This document shows, in pieces, positions 52,248 through 60,925 of a DNA stretch of 64,000 nucleotides. Each line of letters starts with the position of its first letter. The first letter of the stretch is position 1. A model generated the notes under the pieces. It saw nothing but the letters and a program-made list of their open reading frames with translations. It was not told the DNA's origin and searched no databases. Source of the stretch: PALSA-693 sp963780345 (GTDB lineage: Bacteria > Actinomycetota > Acidimicrobiia > Acidimicrobiales > Palsa-688). A program made the position numbers and the translations under genes. The stretch lies in contig CAWABU010000009.1 in NCBI GenBank assembly GCA_963780345.1, positions 1 to 64,000 of the forward strand. Reading direction: 5' to 3'.

Positions 52248-53800
52248 AGCGGCACGTTGCCGTGCTTGCGCTTGGGGAGCTCCTCCCGCTTGGACCGCAG
52301 CAACTCCAGGCTGCGAGCCAGCACCCGGCGGGTCTCGGCGGGGTCGATGACGTCGTCGACGTACCCCCGTTCCGCCGCCAGGTAGGGGTTGGCGAAACGC
52401 TCCGTGTACTCCTCGACCAGCTGCGCCCGGCGGGCGGCCGGGTCGGGCGAGGTGGCCAGCTCCCGCCGGTAGACGATGTCGACGGCGCCTTGAGGGCCCA
52501 TGACCGCCAGCTCGCTCGACGGCCAGGCGAAGGCCAGATCCGCCCCGATGGACTTGGAGTTCATGACCACGTAGGCGCCCCCGTAGGCCTTGCGGGTGAT
52601 GACCTGGATGCGGGGGACGGTGGCCTCGCAGTAGGCGTACAGCAGCTTGGCCCCGTGGCGGATGATGCCGCCGTATTCCTGGTCGGTACCGGGCATGAAC
52701 CCCGGAACGTCGACGAACGTGATCAGGGGGATGTTAAAAGAGTCGCAGGTGCGTACGAAGCGGGCCCCCTTTTCGGAGCTCTGGATGTCGAGCACGCCGG
52801 CGAGGACCTGTGGCTGGTTGCCGACGATACCGACGACGTGGCCGTCGATGCGGGCGTACCCGCAGACCAGGTTCATGGCCCAGAGGGCGTGGTACTCGAA
52901 GAACTCGCCGTTGTCGACAACCGCGGCGATCACCTTCTTCATGTCGTAGGGCTGGTTGGGGCTGGGCGGGATCAGGGCGCCCACCTCCGGGACCAGTCGG
53001 TCCGGGTCGTCGCCGGTATCGACGCGGGGCGGCTCCTCCATGTTGTTGGAGGGCAGCAGGCTCAGGAGGTACCGCACGTCGTCGAGGCAGCTCTTCTCGT
53101 CGGCGGTCACGAAGGCCGCCACCCCCGACTTGGTCGCATGGGTGAGCGCGCCGCCGAGCTGTTCGAGGGTCACTTCCTCGCCGGTGACGGTCTTGACCAC
53201 GTCGGGGCCGGTGATGAACATCTGCGAGGTCTCGCGCACCATAAAGATGAAGTCGGTCATGGCCGGGCTGTACACCGCCCCGCCGGCGCACGAGCCGAGG
53301 ATGACGCTGATCTGCGGGACGACGCCGGAGGCATCGACGTTCCGCTTGAAGATTCCCCCGAAATAGTGCAGGCCGACCACGCCTTCCTGGACCCGCGCCC
53401 CGCCACCGTCGTTGATGCCGACGATGGGAACTCCGAGGGACACGCCCAGGTCCATGATCTTGTGCACCTTCTCGCCGAAGACCTCGCCGAGCGATCCGCC
53501 GTTGACCGTGAAGTCCTGGCTGAAGAGGCAGACCCGGCGGCCCTCGATGGTCCCGAAGCCGATGATGACTCCGTCGGTGTAGGGCCGCTTGTCGTCGTCG
53601 AGACCGGGAGCCCGGGTGCGGGCCAGCATGTCCAGCTCCTGGAACGAGCCCTCGTCGAGGAGGTAGTCGATCCGTTCCCTTGCCGTCATCTTGCCCTTGC
53701 TGTGCTGGCGCTCGACGGCGTGCGGGGACCCGGCGTGGAGGGCCGCCTCCTTGCGGTGGCCAAGCTCTGCGAGGCGTTCGGTCATGGGGTGCTCTGACAT
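52244..53800 (-). CDS. Acyl-CoA carboxylase beta subunit (carboxyltransferase)
   Basis: A 518-residue carboxyltransferase that moves CO2 from biotin to acetyl-, propionyl- or butyryl-CoA. Family blocks include GKMTARERIDYLLDEGSFQE, FSQDFTVNGGSLGEVFGEKV, the oxyanion region GGGARVQEGVVGL, and KAYGGAYVVMNSKSIGADLA followed by FAWPSSELAVMGPQGAVDI. The residue after GGAY is Val; in Streptomyces enzymes (from memory) Asp at this place marks propionyl-CoA specificity and Ile marks relaxed specificity including acetyl-CoA, so this enzyme may be of the relaxed kind. Coupled to the epsilon gene. The product could feed methylmalonyl-CoA to the nearby epimerase and mutase. Confidence 0.9.
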   Translation of the reverse strand: MSEHPMTERLAELGHRKEAALHAGSPHAVERQHSKGKMTARERIDYLLDEGSFQELDMLARTRAPGLDDDKRPYTDGVIIGFGTIEGRRVCLFSQDFTVNGGSLGEVFGEKVHKIMDLGVSLGVPIVGINDGGGARVQEGVVGLHYFGGIFKRNVDASGVVPQISVILGSCAGGAVYSPAMTDFIFMVRETSQMFITGPDVVKTVTGEEVTLEQLGGALTHATKSGVAAFVTADEKSCLDDVRYLLSLLPSNNMEEPPRVDTGDDPDRLVPEVGALIPPSPNQPYDMKKVIAAVVDNGEFFEYHALWAMNLVCGYARIDGHVVGIVGNQPQVLAGVLDIQSSEKGARFVRTCDSFNIPLITFVDVPGFMPGTDQEYGGIIRHGAKLLYAYCEATVPRIQVITRKAYGGAYVVMNSKSIGADLAFAWPSSELAVMGPQGAVDIVYRRELATSPDPAARRAQLVEEYTERFANPYLAAERGYVDDVIDPAETRRVLARSLELLRSKREELPKRKHGNVPL

Positions 53801-53902
53801 CGCAGTTCAGGGTATCCGCAGGGCGATGCCGGCCATCGCCCTCAGGCCGCGGCCCGCCGGCGCCGACCACGCCCGGGCCTGGCCGCGGGGCAGACTGCCG
53901 GC

Positions 53903-54739
53903 ATGAACGGCCGGGCGGCGAAGGCGACGGATACCCCCGGGTTGAGCGGCTCGGAGGCGGCCGAGCGAAAGACCGGGATCGACAGGATCGGACGGATCGG
54001 CCGGACCGACCGGGCGGTCGAGCCCCCACCGAGCCGGTGGGTCTTCCCCAACGACCCGGCCACACTGGCTGAGGCGGCCGCCGGCGCGGAGGTAGTAGGG
54101 CTGGGCGCGGACCTGGAACCCGGCACCCTGCTGGCGGCGTACCGGTCCGGTCTTTTCCCCATGCCGGCTCGACGGAGAGTCGTCGCCTGGTGGTCACCCG
54201 ACCCTCGCGGCATCCTGCCCTTGGGCTCGGGCGGGCTGCGGGTCAGCCGCTCCCTGCGGAAGTCGTGCGGACGCTACGAGATCCGGGTGAACACCGCGTT
54301 CGAGGACGTGATCGAGGGGTGCGCGGACCGGCGCCGGCCCGGCCGATGGATCGATCGAGACATCATCCGCGCCTATCGGCGGCTCCACGAGATGGGATGG
54401 GCCCACAGCGTGGAGACCTGGGACGAGGGCGGGCGGCTGGCGGGCGGCCTGTACGGGATGGCGATCGGGGGGTTGTTCGCCGGCGAATCGATGTTCCACC
54501 GCCAGACCGACGCGTCGAAGGTGGCGCTGGTCGGACTGGTGTCGCTCTTGCGGTCGGCGCCCGGCGGGGGCCCGGAGGGTTCTCCGGGAGCTGACCGGCT
54601 CCTCGACGTCCAGTGGGCGACCCCCCACCTGGTGTCGATGGGGGCAGTCGAGGTCAGTCGTAACCGCTATCACGACCTACTGACCCGGGCCCTGGAGCTA
54701 CCCCAGCCGGGGCTGTTCGGCGGCGGAAGCAGCGGGTGA
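53903..54739 (+). CDS. aat: Leucyl/phenylalanyl-tRNA-protein transferase
   Basis: A 278-residue enzyme that adds Leu or Phe to N-terminal Arg/Lys of proteins, marking them for ClpS/ClpAP degradation (N-end rule). Signatures are RWVFPNDPATLAEAAAGAEV, LAAYRSGLFPMPARRRVVAW with WWSPDPRGILP, GRWIDRDIIRAYRRLHEMGW, AHSVETW, GLYGMAIGGLFAGESMFHRQ and DASKVALV. The first 40 residues, rich in repeats of DRIGRIGRTDR, are poorly conserved, so the true start may be later than ATG 53903. Confidence 0.9.
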   Translation: MNGRAAKATDTPGLSGSEAAERKTGIDRIGRIGRTDRAVEPPPSRWVFPNDPATLAEAAAGAEVVGLGADLEPGTLLAAYRSGLFPMPARRRVVAWWSPDPRGILPLGSGGLRVSRSLRKSCGRYEIRVNTAFEDVIEGCADRRRPGRWIDRDIIRAYRRLHEMGWAHSVETWDEGGRLAGGLYGMAIGGLFAGESMFHRQTDASKVALVGLVSLLRSAPGGGPEGSPGADRLLDVQWATPHLVSMGAVEVSRNRYHDLLTRALELPQPGLFGGGSSG

Positions 54740-54828
54740 CCGAGTGGCTCGAGCCGCTACATCGTGAGCCGCGCTTCGACAACCACCCGACCCGGCGACG
54801 GCCAAGCGGTTGGGTCGCCGGCCCCCGG

Positions 54829-55707
54829 TTAGCGCCCAGCCCCGAGGTGCTGCGCCCGGGTGGCCAGATTGGGGGCGTCCAGGACGTCGGCGCACAGCGG
54901 GGCGAACTCCGGGCGGGGGCCCGCCCAGCGGAGGACATCGACCTGGTCCATCGCCGGCGGCAAGGTCCGCAGCGTCGCCAGGTCCCGGAACAACATGGCC
55001 AGATCTCGCTGGGCGGCCAGCGTGACCGCCAGACCAGCGACGCCCCGAATGGGCACGTCCCATTTTCCGGGCTCGTCGGGTATCGCCTCCAGATGCTCGT
55101 AACGAGCCAGCACGGCAGCCGTGGTCTTGGCGCCCCACCCTGAGAGCCCCGGAAAGCCGTCCGCCGAGTCGCCCACCAGGGCCAGGTAGTCGGGGATCGA
55201 AGCGGGACCGACGCCGAACTTGGCCCGCACCCCGGCCTCGTCGATGATCACGCCCTTGCGCCGGTCCATCTGCACCACCCGGCTGCCGACCACGCACTGG
55301 CCCAGGTCCTTGTCGGGCGTGCAGATCACGACCTGATCCACGCCCGGATCGGCGGCCGCCACCGCAGCCGCGGAAGCGAGGGCGTCGTCCGCTTCGAGCT
55401 TCACCATGGGCCAGACGGTGACCCCCATGGCGTACAGGGCAATCTCCAGCAGGTCGAACTGGGCCAACAGCGTCGGGTCCACGCCGGCGCTGGTCTTGTA
55501 CCCCGGCCACAGCTCGTTCCGGAACGACTCGATGACGTGATCGGTGGCCACACCGACGTGGGTTGCGCCGTCGCCGAGCATCCCGAGCACCGAGGACAGC
55601 ACGCCACGGACGGCTGCCACCTCGCGCCCTTCTTCATTGCGGTGCGAGGGGACCCCGAAGAAGTGCCGGAAGAGTTCGTAGGTCCCGTCGATGAGGTGTA
55701 CCTGGAT
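54829..55707 (-). CDS. 5'-3' exonuclease (FEN/PolA N-terminal type), apparent ATC start
   Basis: A structure-specific 5' nuclease resembling the PolA N-terminal domain. The first canonical start is GTG 55620, but the same frame continues upstream with IQVHLIDGTYELFRHFFGVP, which holds the conserved first Asp (metal ligand) and the family-typical opening. The only codon at the proper start position is ATC 55705-55707; a TAG lies 12 bases further up. Other motifs: KLEADDALASAAAVA, VVICTPDKDLGQCVVG, IPDYLALVGDSADGFPGLSG with GAKTTAAVL (helix-hairpin-helix). Either an ATC start is used, or a point change or sequencing error has removed the ATG. From ATC the protein is 292 aa. It diverges from an NmrA-like gene only 31 bp away. 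Confidence 0.8.
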   Translation of the reverse strand: MQVHLIDGTYELFRHFFGVPSHRNEEGREVAAVRGVLSSVLGMLGDGATHVGVATDHVIESFRNELWPGYKTSAGVDPTLLAQFDLLEIALYAMGVTVWPMVKLEADDALASAAAVAAADPGVDQVVICTPDKDLGQCVVGSRVVQMDRRKGVIIDEAGVRAKFGVGPASIPDYLALVGDSADGFPGLSGWGAKTTAAVLARYEHLEAIPDEPGKWDVPIRGVAGLAVTLAAQRDLAMLFRDLATLRTLPPAMDQVDVLRWAGPRPEFAPLCADVLDAPNLATRAQHLGAGR

Positions 55708-55738
55708 GCCACCACGCTATCGGCGCGAGGCTGCGCCC

Positions 55739-56506
55739 ATGAGCATCGTCCTGGTCACCGGCGGCTCGGGAACGCTGGGCCGCCTGGTCGTTCCGATCCT
55801 GCAACAACGGGGCCACCAGGTCCGGACCCTCTCCCGCACGCCGGGCCGCGGAACCCACACCGGGGACCTGACCACCGGAAAGGGCGTCCTCGCCGCGGCG
55901 GCGGGAGCGGACCTGATCGTCCACGCCGCGACCGACACCCGCCATTTCGGACGGGCCGATCCGGTCCAGACCAGACATCTACTCGACGCTGGCACCGGTG
56001 CCCGCCACCTGCTGTACGTCTCTATCGTCGGCATCGATGACATCCCGATCGGGCCCTATAAGAGAAAGCTGGCGTGTGAGAGGTTGCTGGCGGTGCACCG
56101 GGTTCCGTACACCATCTTGCGGGCCACCCAGTTCCATCAGCTCATCGCCATGCTCCTGAAGGCGGTCCAGCGTCTCCCGGTGGCTCCGCTGCCGATGGAC
56201 TTCTTGTTCCAGTCCGTCGGGGCCGGCGATGTGGCCCGGCGCATCGCCGATCTGATCGTCGGCGAGCCGGTCGGACGGGCCGACGACTTCGGCGGACCCG
56301 AGGTACTCACGCTCGGCGACATGGCGCACCGCTGGAGAGATGAGAGGGGTCGACCCCGGCGGCTGATACGGGTACCAATCCCCGGCCCGATCGGGAGCGG
56401 ATTCCGGCTGGGCCGCAACACCGCGCCGGATCACCGGGACGGAGTGCAGCGCTGGGACGAGTTCCTGGCCGAGGAGACCCGCCGCCTGATGGGGGCGTCC
56501 GGGTGA
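55739..56506 (+). CDS. NAD(P)-binding NmrA/SDR-like protein
   Basis: A 255-residue atypical SDR. SIVLVTGGSGTLGRLVVPIL binds the dinucleotide; GADLIVHAATDTRHFGRADP, HLLYVSIVGIDDIPIGPYKR with KLACERLLAV (Lys in the YxxxK-like place), and FQSVGAGDVARRIADLIVGE follow. ATG 55739 is chosen over a frame start at 55691 because it directly precedes the Rossmann strand. Related proteins act as NADPH sensors or quinone reductases; the role is unknown. Its stop overlaps the next start by four bases (GTGA). Confidence 0.8.
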   Translation: MSIVLVTGGSGTLGRLVVPILQQRGHQVRTLSRTPGRGTHTGDLTTGKGVLAAAAGADLIVHAATDTRHFGRADPVQTRHLLDAGTGARHLLYVSIVGIDDIPIGPYKRKLACERLLAVHRVPYTILRATQFHQLIAMLLKAVQRLPVAPLPMDFLFQSVGAGDVARRIADLIVGEPVGRADDFGGPEVLTLGDMAHRWRDERGRPRRLIRVPIPGPIGSGFRLGRNTAPDHRDGVQRWDEFLAEETRRLMGASG

Positions 56507-57084
56507 CCTGGCTCCTTTGCGACTACGGCGAGGTGCTGTGCCTGGCTCCGTCCGCCGCTGACCGGGCCGCCCTGATGGCCGCCGCGGATTGGAACCGGGC
56601 CGGAGGCGACTTCTGGCAGGCGTACTGGGCGGATCGACCGGCCTATGACCGCGCCGACCTGAGCGTCAAGGAGTACTGGACCCGGCTGCTCGGCTACCCG
56701 CCGCCCCCTGGCCAGCTCGACGACCTGATCGCAGCCGACACCGCCGGTTGGCTGCACCCCAATCGGGCGGCCATCGCCGCCGCCGAACGGGCCGGCGAGC
56801 GGGGCTTCCGCCTCGCCATCCTGTCCAACGCGCCGGCCGAAGTGGCCGGGGAAATCGATGACGCGCCCTGGCTGGGGGCGTTTGCCCGGCGCTTTTTCAG
56901 CTGCCGGCTGAGGGCCGTCAAACCGGAGGCGGCCGCCTATCGGGCGGTGCTGGACGCGCTCGGGGCCAAGCCGGAAGAAGTGGTCTTCTTCGACGACCGG
57001 CCGGTCAATGTGGCCGGAGCCGCGGAGGTAGGAATCGACGCCCGCCTCTTTGACCAGGCCTCGCAGCTGGACGAGCTCAGCTGA
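56503..57084 (+). CDS. HAD-superfamily hydrolase
   Basis: A 193-residue HAD-like protein, coupled by a GTGA overlap to the NmrA-like gene. Motif I reads LLCDYGEVL, with the nucleophile Asp but Gly rather than Asp two residues later, which is atypical for phosphatases of this fold; motif II is AILSNAP (Ser); motif III/IV is KPEAAAYRAVLDALG and VVFFDDRPVNVAGA. Members include phosphatases and haloacid dehalogenases. With Ser in the DxxxV/T position and the altered motif I, the reaction cannot be set. Confidence 0.8.
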   Translation: MTWLLCDYGEVLCLAPSAADRAALMAAADWNRAGGDFWQAYWADRPAYDRADLSVKEYWTRLLGYPPPPGQLDDLIAADTAGWLHPNRAAIAAAERAGERGFRLAILSNAPAEVAGEIDDAPWLGAFARRFFSCRLRAVKPEAAAYRAVLDALGAKPEEVVFFDDRPVNVAGAAEVGIDARLFDQASQLDELS

Positions 57085-57107
57085 GGTGGGTCGTCAGGAC
57101 GCGAGGA

Positions 57108-58064
57108 TCAGGGCGTCACGGTCAGGACGTCAGCGCCGCCGTCGGTCACCACCAGGGTGTGCTCGAACTGTGCGGTGCGCCGCCCGTCGGCGGTGACGGC
57201 GGTCCACCCGTTGTCCCACATCTTCTCGCGCCAGGTCCCCAGGGTGATCATCGGCTCGATGGTGAAGGTCATCCCCGGCTGCATGATGGTGGACGCATCC
57301 GCCGTGTAGTAGTGGGGGACGCTGGGCGAGATGTGGAACTGCTCGCCGATGCCGTGTCCGACGAACATGCGCACCACCCCGTAGCCGCGTTCGGTCGCAT
57401 GGGTCTCGATGGCTCGTCCGATATCGGAGATGGGGCGGTCGGGGCGGACGGCGGCGATGCCGAGGTCGCGACACTCGCGGGTCACCTCGACCAGCGCCTG
57501 TGACTCAGGGTCGACCTCGCCGACGAAAAAGGTGGCGTTGCAGTCGCCATGAACGCCGTCGATGTAGGCCGTGACATCGATGTTGACGATGTCGCCGTCC
57601 TCGAGGGGGCGATCGTCGGGGATGCCGTGGCAGATCACCTCGTTGACCGAGGTGCAGATGGACTTCGGGTAGCCGTGGTAGTTGAGGGTCGAGGGGTAGG
57701 CCCCCCGCTCGATGTAAGCCTGATGGGCGATCAGGTCCAGCGCCTCAGTGGTGACGCCGGGCGCGACGGCCTCCCCCGTCGTGGCCAGGACCTCGGCCGC
57801 GATCCGGCTGGCAAGGCGCATTCGGGTAATCACGTCAGCCGATTTGACCATCGGTTCATCGCGACGGAGCGGCACACCAGTGCGGTAGTAATCGGTCGGC
57901 ACAATGTGGTCTGGCACTTGCCGCATGGGGCTGATGCGACCAGGGAGGACCCGGCCCTCGGTCTCCCGGTGGCATCGCTTGTACTTGCGGCCGCTGCCGC
58001 ACCAGCAGGGATCGTTGGACCTCATCGGGCGCGAGGCGACCGCCGCCGCGGTCCTGCCCGTCAT
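57108..58064 (-). CDS. map: Methionine aminopeptidase with SEC-C zinc motif
   Basis: A 318-residue type I methionine aminopeptidase that removes the N-terminal Met after deformylation. A SEC-C zinc-binding segment (NDPCWCGSGRKYKRCHRE) at about 17-34 precedes the pita-bread domain. Metal-site blocks are NEVICHGIPDDRPLEDGDIV, NIDVTAYIDGVHGDCNATFF, FVGHGIGEQFHISPSVPHYY, TFTIEPMI and TAQFEHTLVVT. The SEC-C extension is found in a subset of bacterial enzymes and probably docks to the ribosome. ATG 58064 overlaps the stop of the epimerase gene (ATGA), supporting the longer form. Confidence 0.95.
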   Translation of the reverse strand: MTGRTAAAVASRPMRSNDPCWCGSGRKYKRCHRETEGRVLPGRISPMRQVPDHIVPTDYYRTGVPLRRDEPMVKSADVITRMRLASRIAAEVLATTGEAVAPGVTTEALDLIAHQAYIERGAYPSTLNYHGYPKSICTSVNEVICHGIPDDRPLEDGDIVNIDVTAYIDGVHGDCNATFFVGEVDPESQALVEVTRECRDLGIAAVRPDRPISDIGRAIETHATERGYGVVRMFVGHGIGEQFHISPSVPHYYTADASTIMQPGMTFTIEPMITLGTWREKMWDNGWTAVTADGRRTAQFEHTLVVTDGGADVLTVTP

Positions 58065-58462
58065 TCCTGCACCAGCTCGATCAAGGTCCCGAACGCGGTC
58101 TTCGGGTGCAGGAAGGCCACGGTCGTGCCCCGCGACCCTGGCCGGGGCTCGGCGTCTATGGCCCGGGCACCCGTGGCCACGACCTCCTCGAGTGCGGCGG
58201 CGCAGTCCGCCACCCGATAGCCCACGTGGTGGATCCCCTCTCCCCGGGTTTCGAGGAACTTGGCCACCGTGGAGTCGTCACGACTCGGCGTGAGGAGCTG
58301 AACATACGAGTCAGCCACCGCCAACAAGGCTTCCTCCACTCCGTCGCGTTCGACCACCTCGCGGTGGGCGACCGTGGCACCGAACGCCTGCTCGTACCAT
58401 TTGATGGCGGCATCGAGATCCCGGACGGCGATGGCAACGTGGTCGACTTCGGTGAGCGCCAT
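58061..58462 (-). CDS. mce: Methylmalonyl-CoA (ethylmalonyl-CoA) epimerase
   Basis: A 133-residue VOC-fold epimerase that interconverts the 2R and 2S forms of methylmalonyl- or ethylmalonyl-CoA. ATG 58462 (MALTEVDHVAIAVRDLDAAI) starts the family pattern; the frame continues to 58732 with no support. Metal ligands: His in DHVAIAV, Gln in YVQLLTPS, His in EGIHHVGYRVADCAAAL and Glu in LIELVQE. Its stop overlaps the map start. It probably serves the same pathway as the B12 mutase at 48041 and the carboxylase at 52244. Confidence 0.9.
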   Translation of the reverse strand: MALTEVDHVAIAVRDLDAAIKWYEQAFGATVAHREVVERDGVEEALLAVADSYVQLLTPSRDDSTVAKFLETRGEGIHHVGYRVADCAAALEEVVATGARAIDAEPRPGSRGTTVAFLHPKTAFGTLIELVQE

Positions 58463-58631
58463 GATGCCAGGGTACCGCCGGCGTGAGGCCCCTTGCGGCG
58501 CCAGCCGCCGATAGACCGCCCGCACCGGGCCACCCGCACCGGGCCGCCGACACCGGGCCAGCGGCAACTCGCCATTCGCGACGGACCGGTCAGGGCTGGT
58601 CGTTCTGGCCGTCGGGCCGTACAATCGAGGT

Positions 58632-59816
58632 ATGTCAGGTTCGGTCATCGTTGCCGGGGCGCGCACTCCGATCGGGAAGCTGTCGGGCGCTCTGGGTTCC
58701 TTCTCAGCGGCCCAGCTCGGGGCGGTGGCCATCCGCGCCGCCCTTCAACGGGCCGGCACCTCACCGGACGAGGTCGACTACGTGCTGATGGGCCAGGTCC
58801 TCATGGCCGGGACCGGCCAGGTGCCGGCCCGACAGGCCGCCACGGGCGCCGGTATCCCGATGACGACCCCCGCCGTCAACGTCAACAAGGTCTGTCTTTC
58901 CGGGCTCAACACCATCTACCAGGCGGACCTGATGATCGCCGCAGGAGACGCGGAGATCGTCGTGGCCGGCGGCATGGAGTCCATGACCTCCGCTCCGCAC
59001 CTCCTCCTCGGTGCTCGCAACGGCTACCGCCTGGGTGACTCGACGATTCATGACGCCCTCATGTACGACGGGCTCGAAGATGCCCGCTCCCACGAGGCCA
59101 TGGGACTCGACAGCGAGCACTACCTCCCGCAGTTTCCGGCCGTGACCCGGGAGCGGCAGGACGCGTTTGCGGCCTCCTCGCACGAACGAGCAGCCCGGGC
59201 GACCAAGGACGGCGTCCTCGCCGCCGAGATCGTTCCGGTGGAGGTGCCCCAACGCCGGGGTGAGCCGCTGCTCGTCGAAACCGACGAGGGCGTCCGGCCG
59301 GGTACGACCGTGGAGTCCCTGGCCGGACTGCGGCCGGCATTCGCCCGCGACGGCAGCATCACCGCCGGCAACGCCTCCCAGATCTCTGACGGGGCGTCGG
59401 CGGTCGTGGTGATGTCCGAGGCCGCCGCCGAACGCCACGGCGTCAAGCCCCTCGGCCGGGTCGTCAGCTATGGCATGGTCGCAGGCCCGGACACCTGCCT
59501 GATGACCCAGCCGTCCCGCTCCACGGCCAAGGCCCTCGAGAAGGCCGGCCTGTCGGTCAGCGACGTCGACCTCTACGAGTTCAACGAGGCCTTCGCCGCG
59601 GTGGCGCTGGGGGCGATCGACGATCTCGGATTGCCCCTCGACATCGTCAACCCCAACGGGGGGGCCGTGGCGCTCGGGCATCCCATCGGGGCGTCCGGCA
59701 ACCGGCTGGCCCTCACCCTGCTCCACGAGCTGGGCCGGCGCGGCGGCGGCATCGGCGTCGCGGCCCTGTGCGGCGGTGGCGGCCAGGGAGACGCCCTGGT
59801 GGTCCGGGCCGGCTGA
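58632..59816 (+). CDS. Acetyl-CoA C-acetyltransferase (thiolase)
   Basis: A 394-residue thiolase that condenses two acetyl-CoA to acetoacetyl-CoA, or the reverse. Catalytic residues: nucleophile Cys in NVNKVCLSGLNTIYQAD (near residue 88), His in NGGAVALGHPIGASGNR and Cys in ALCGGGGQGDALV; NEAFAAVALGAI is the second family signature. The SGSVIVAGARTPIGKLSG start and lack of a long linker fit the biosynthetic group. In an ethylmalonyl-CoA pathway this is the entry step. It diverges from the epimerase-map pair. Confidence 0.9.
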   Translation: MSGSVIVAGARTPIGKLSGALGSFSAAQLGAVAIRAALQRAGTSPDEVDYVLMGQVLMAGTGQVPARQAATGAGIPMTTPAVNVNKVCLSGLNTIYQADLMIAAGDAEIVVAGGMESMTSAPHLLLGARNGYRLGDSTIHDALMYDGLEDARSHEAMGLDSEHYLPQFPAVTRERQDAFAASSHERAARATKDGVLAAEIVPVEVPQRRGEPLLVETDEGVRPGTTVESLAGLRPAFARDGSITAGNASQISDGASAVVVMSEAAAERHGVKPLGRVVSYGMVAGPDTCLMTQPSRSTAKALEKAGLSVSDVDLYEFNEAFAAVALGAIDDLGLPLDIVNPNGGAVALGHPIGASGNRLALTLLHELGRRGGGIGVAALCGGGGQGDALVVRAG

Positions 59817-59916
59817 GGTCGGCGGCGTCTCACCGGGCCGACCGGACCCGACGCCCACCGGGCCCAGCCGTCGGGGCCGGCATCGGACCTTGGAGGTCAC
59901 CGGTACGGTGACCAGC

Positions 59917-60834
59917 ATGCACGTGGCCGTCATCGGAGCCGGGGCCATCGGGACGGTCCTCGCCGCCGCCGGGTCCGACTCGGGCCACCGCGTGACCGTG
60001 TGTGCCCGAACGCCGGTCGACTCGCTGGTCCTCGAGCGCCGAGGCAAGGAACACATCCTGCCCGTCAACCTGGTGAGCGATCCGTCCGATCTTCCGGCGT
60101 GCGCCGGGCAGCCCGCCGATGTGATCTGGGTGGCCACGAAGGCGGGGGACACGGAGGGGACGGGCCCCTGGCTGGCCCGACTCTGCGGGGCGCAGACCGT
60201 GGTGGCCGCGGCCCAAAACGGACTCGACCGTCACGCCCGGCTCCGCCCGTACGTCGGCGAAGCCACGGTCGTGCCGGCGCTGGTCTATATCGCGGCGGAA
60301 CGGATCCGCCCGGGCCGGGTGGTGCACCTGGGTGGAGATCGCATCGTGGTGCCGCGGGGGGACGCCGAGGCCCCACTCCGCGCCGCCGTCTCCGCCAGGC
60401 TGGTAGTTCGCGGGAGCGACGATATGTGGACGGCCACCTGGCGGAAGCTCCTCGGCAACCTGATTGCCAACCCGATCACCGCGCTCACGCTGCGCCGGAT
60501 CGGGGTGATGCAGGACCCCGGTATCGCCACTCTGGCCCGGGGCCTGCTCACCGAGGCCGTCCTCGTGGGTCGGGCGGAGGGTGCGAACCTCACCGAAGTC
60601 GACGTCGAAAAGACCCTCGCCGGAACGGCGCAGTTCGGGGACCGAACCGGCAGTTCCATGCTCTACGACCGGCTTGCCGGTCAGCCGTTAGAGCATGAGC
60701 ATCTCACCGGGGAGGTCGTTCGGCGGGCCGAACGCCACGGGATCCCGGTGCCGCTCAACGCCGCCATCCTGGCGCTGCTCGAGGCCCTGGACCGGGGTCG
60801 GGACCGGTCCGGTCGCCAGTGGGCGGGCCCATAA
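59917..60834 (+). CDS. Ketopantoate reductase-family protein
   Basis: A 305-residue NADPH-dependent ApbA/PanE-like enzyme (ketopantoate to pantoate, for CoA synthesis). MHVAVIGAGAIGTVLAAAGS is the nucleotide loop; VIWVATKAG, VVAAAQNGLDRHA and WRKLLGNLIANPITALTL (catalytic Lys and substrate Asn) with GSSMLYDRLAGQPLEHEHL (Asp/Glu/Leu) follow. ATG 59917 is likely; GTG 59908 is an alternative with GGAGG upstream. It is the last gene before the best-preserved palindromic element. PanE paralogues of other function exist, so the exact substrate is not certain. Confidence 0.85.
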   Translation: MHVAVIGAGAIGTVLAAAGSDSGHRVTVCARTPVDSLVLERRGKEHILPVNLVSDPSDLPACAGQPADVIWVATKAGDTEGTGPWLARLCGAQTVVAAAQNGLDRHARLRPYVGEATVVPALVYIAAERIRPGRVVHLGGDRIVVPRGDAEAPLRAAVSARLVVRGSDDMWTATWRKLLGNLIANPITALTLRRIGVMQDPGIATLARGLLTEAVLVGRAEGANLTEVDVEKTLAGTAQFGDRTGSSMLYDRLAGQPLEHEHLTGEVVRRAERHGIPVPLNAAILALLEALDRGRDRSGRQWAGP

Positions 60835-60925
60835 AACGCGACCCTGGAAATTCGATGGTCGAAGGGCCTGGCCGCAGGCGGGGATGAGCTCCAGGGTTGC
60901 CGGCGCCGAGTTGGTTGGCGACCGC

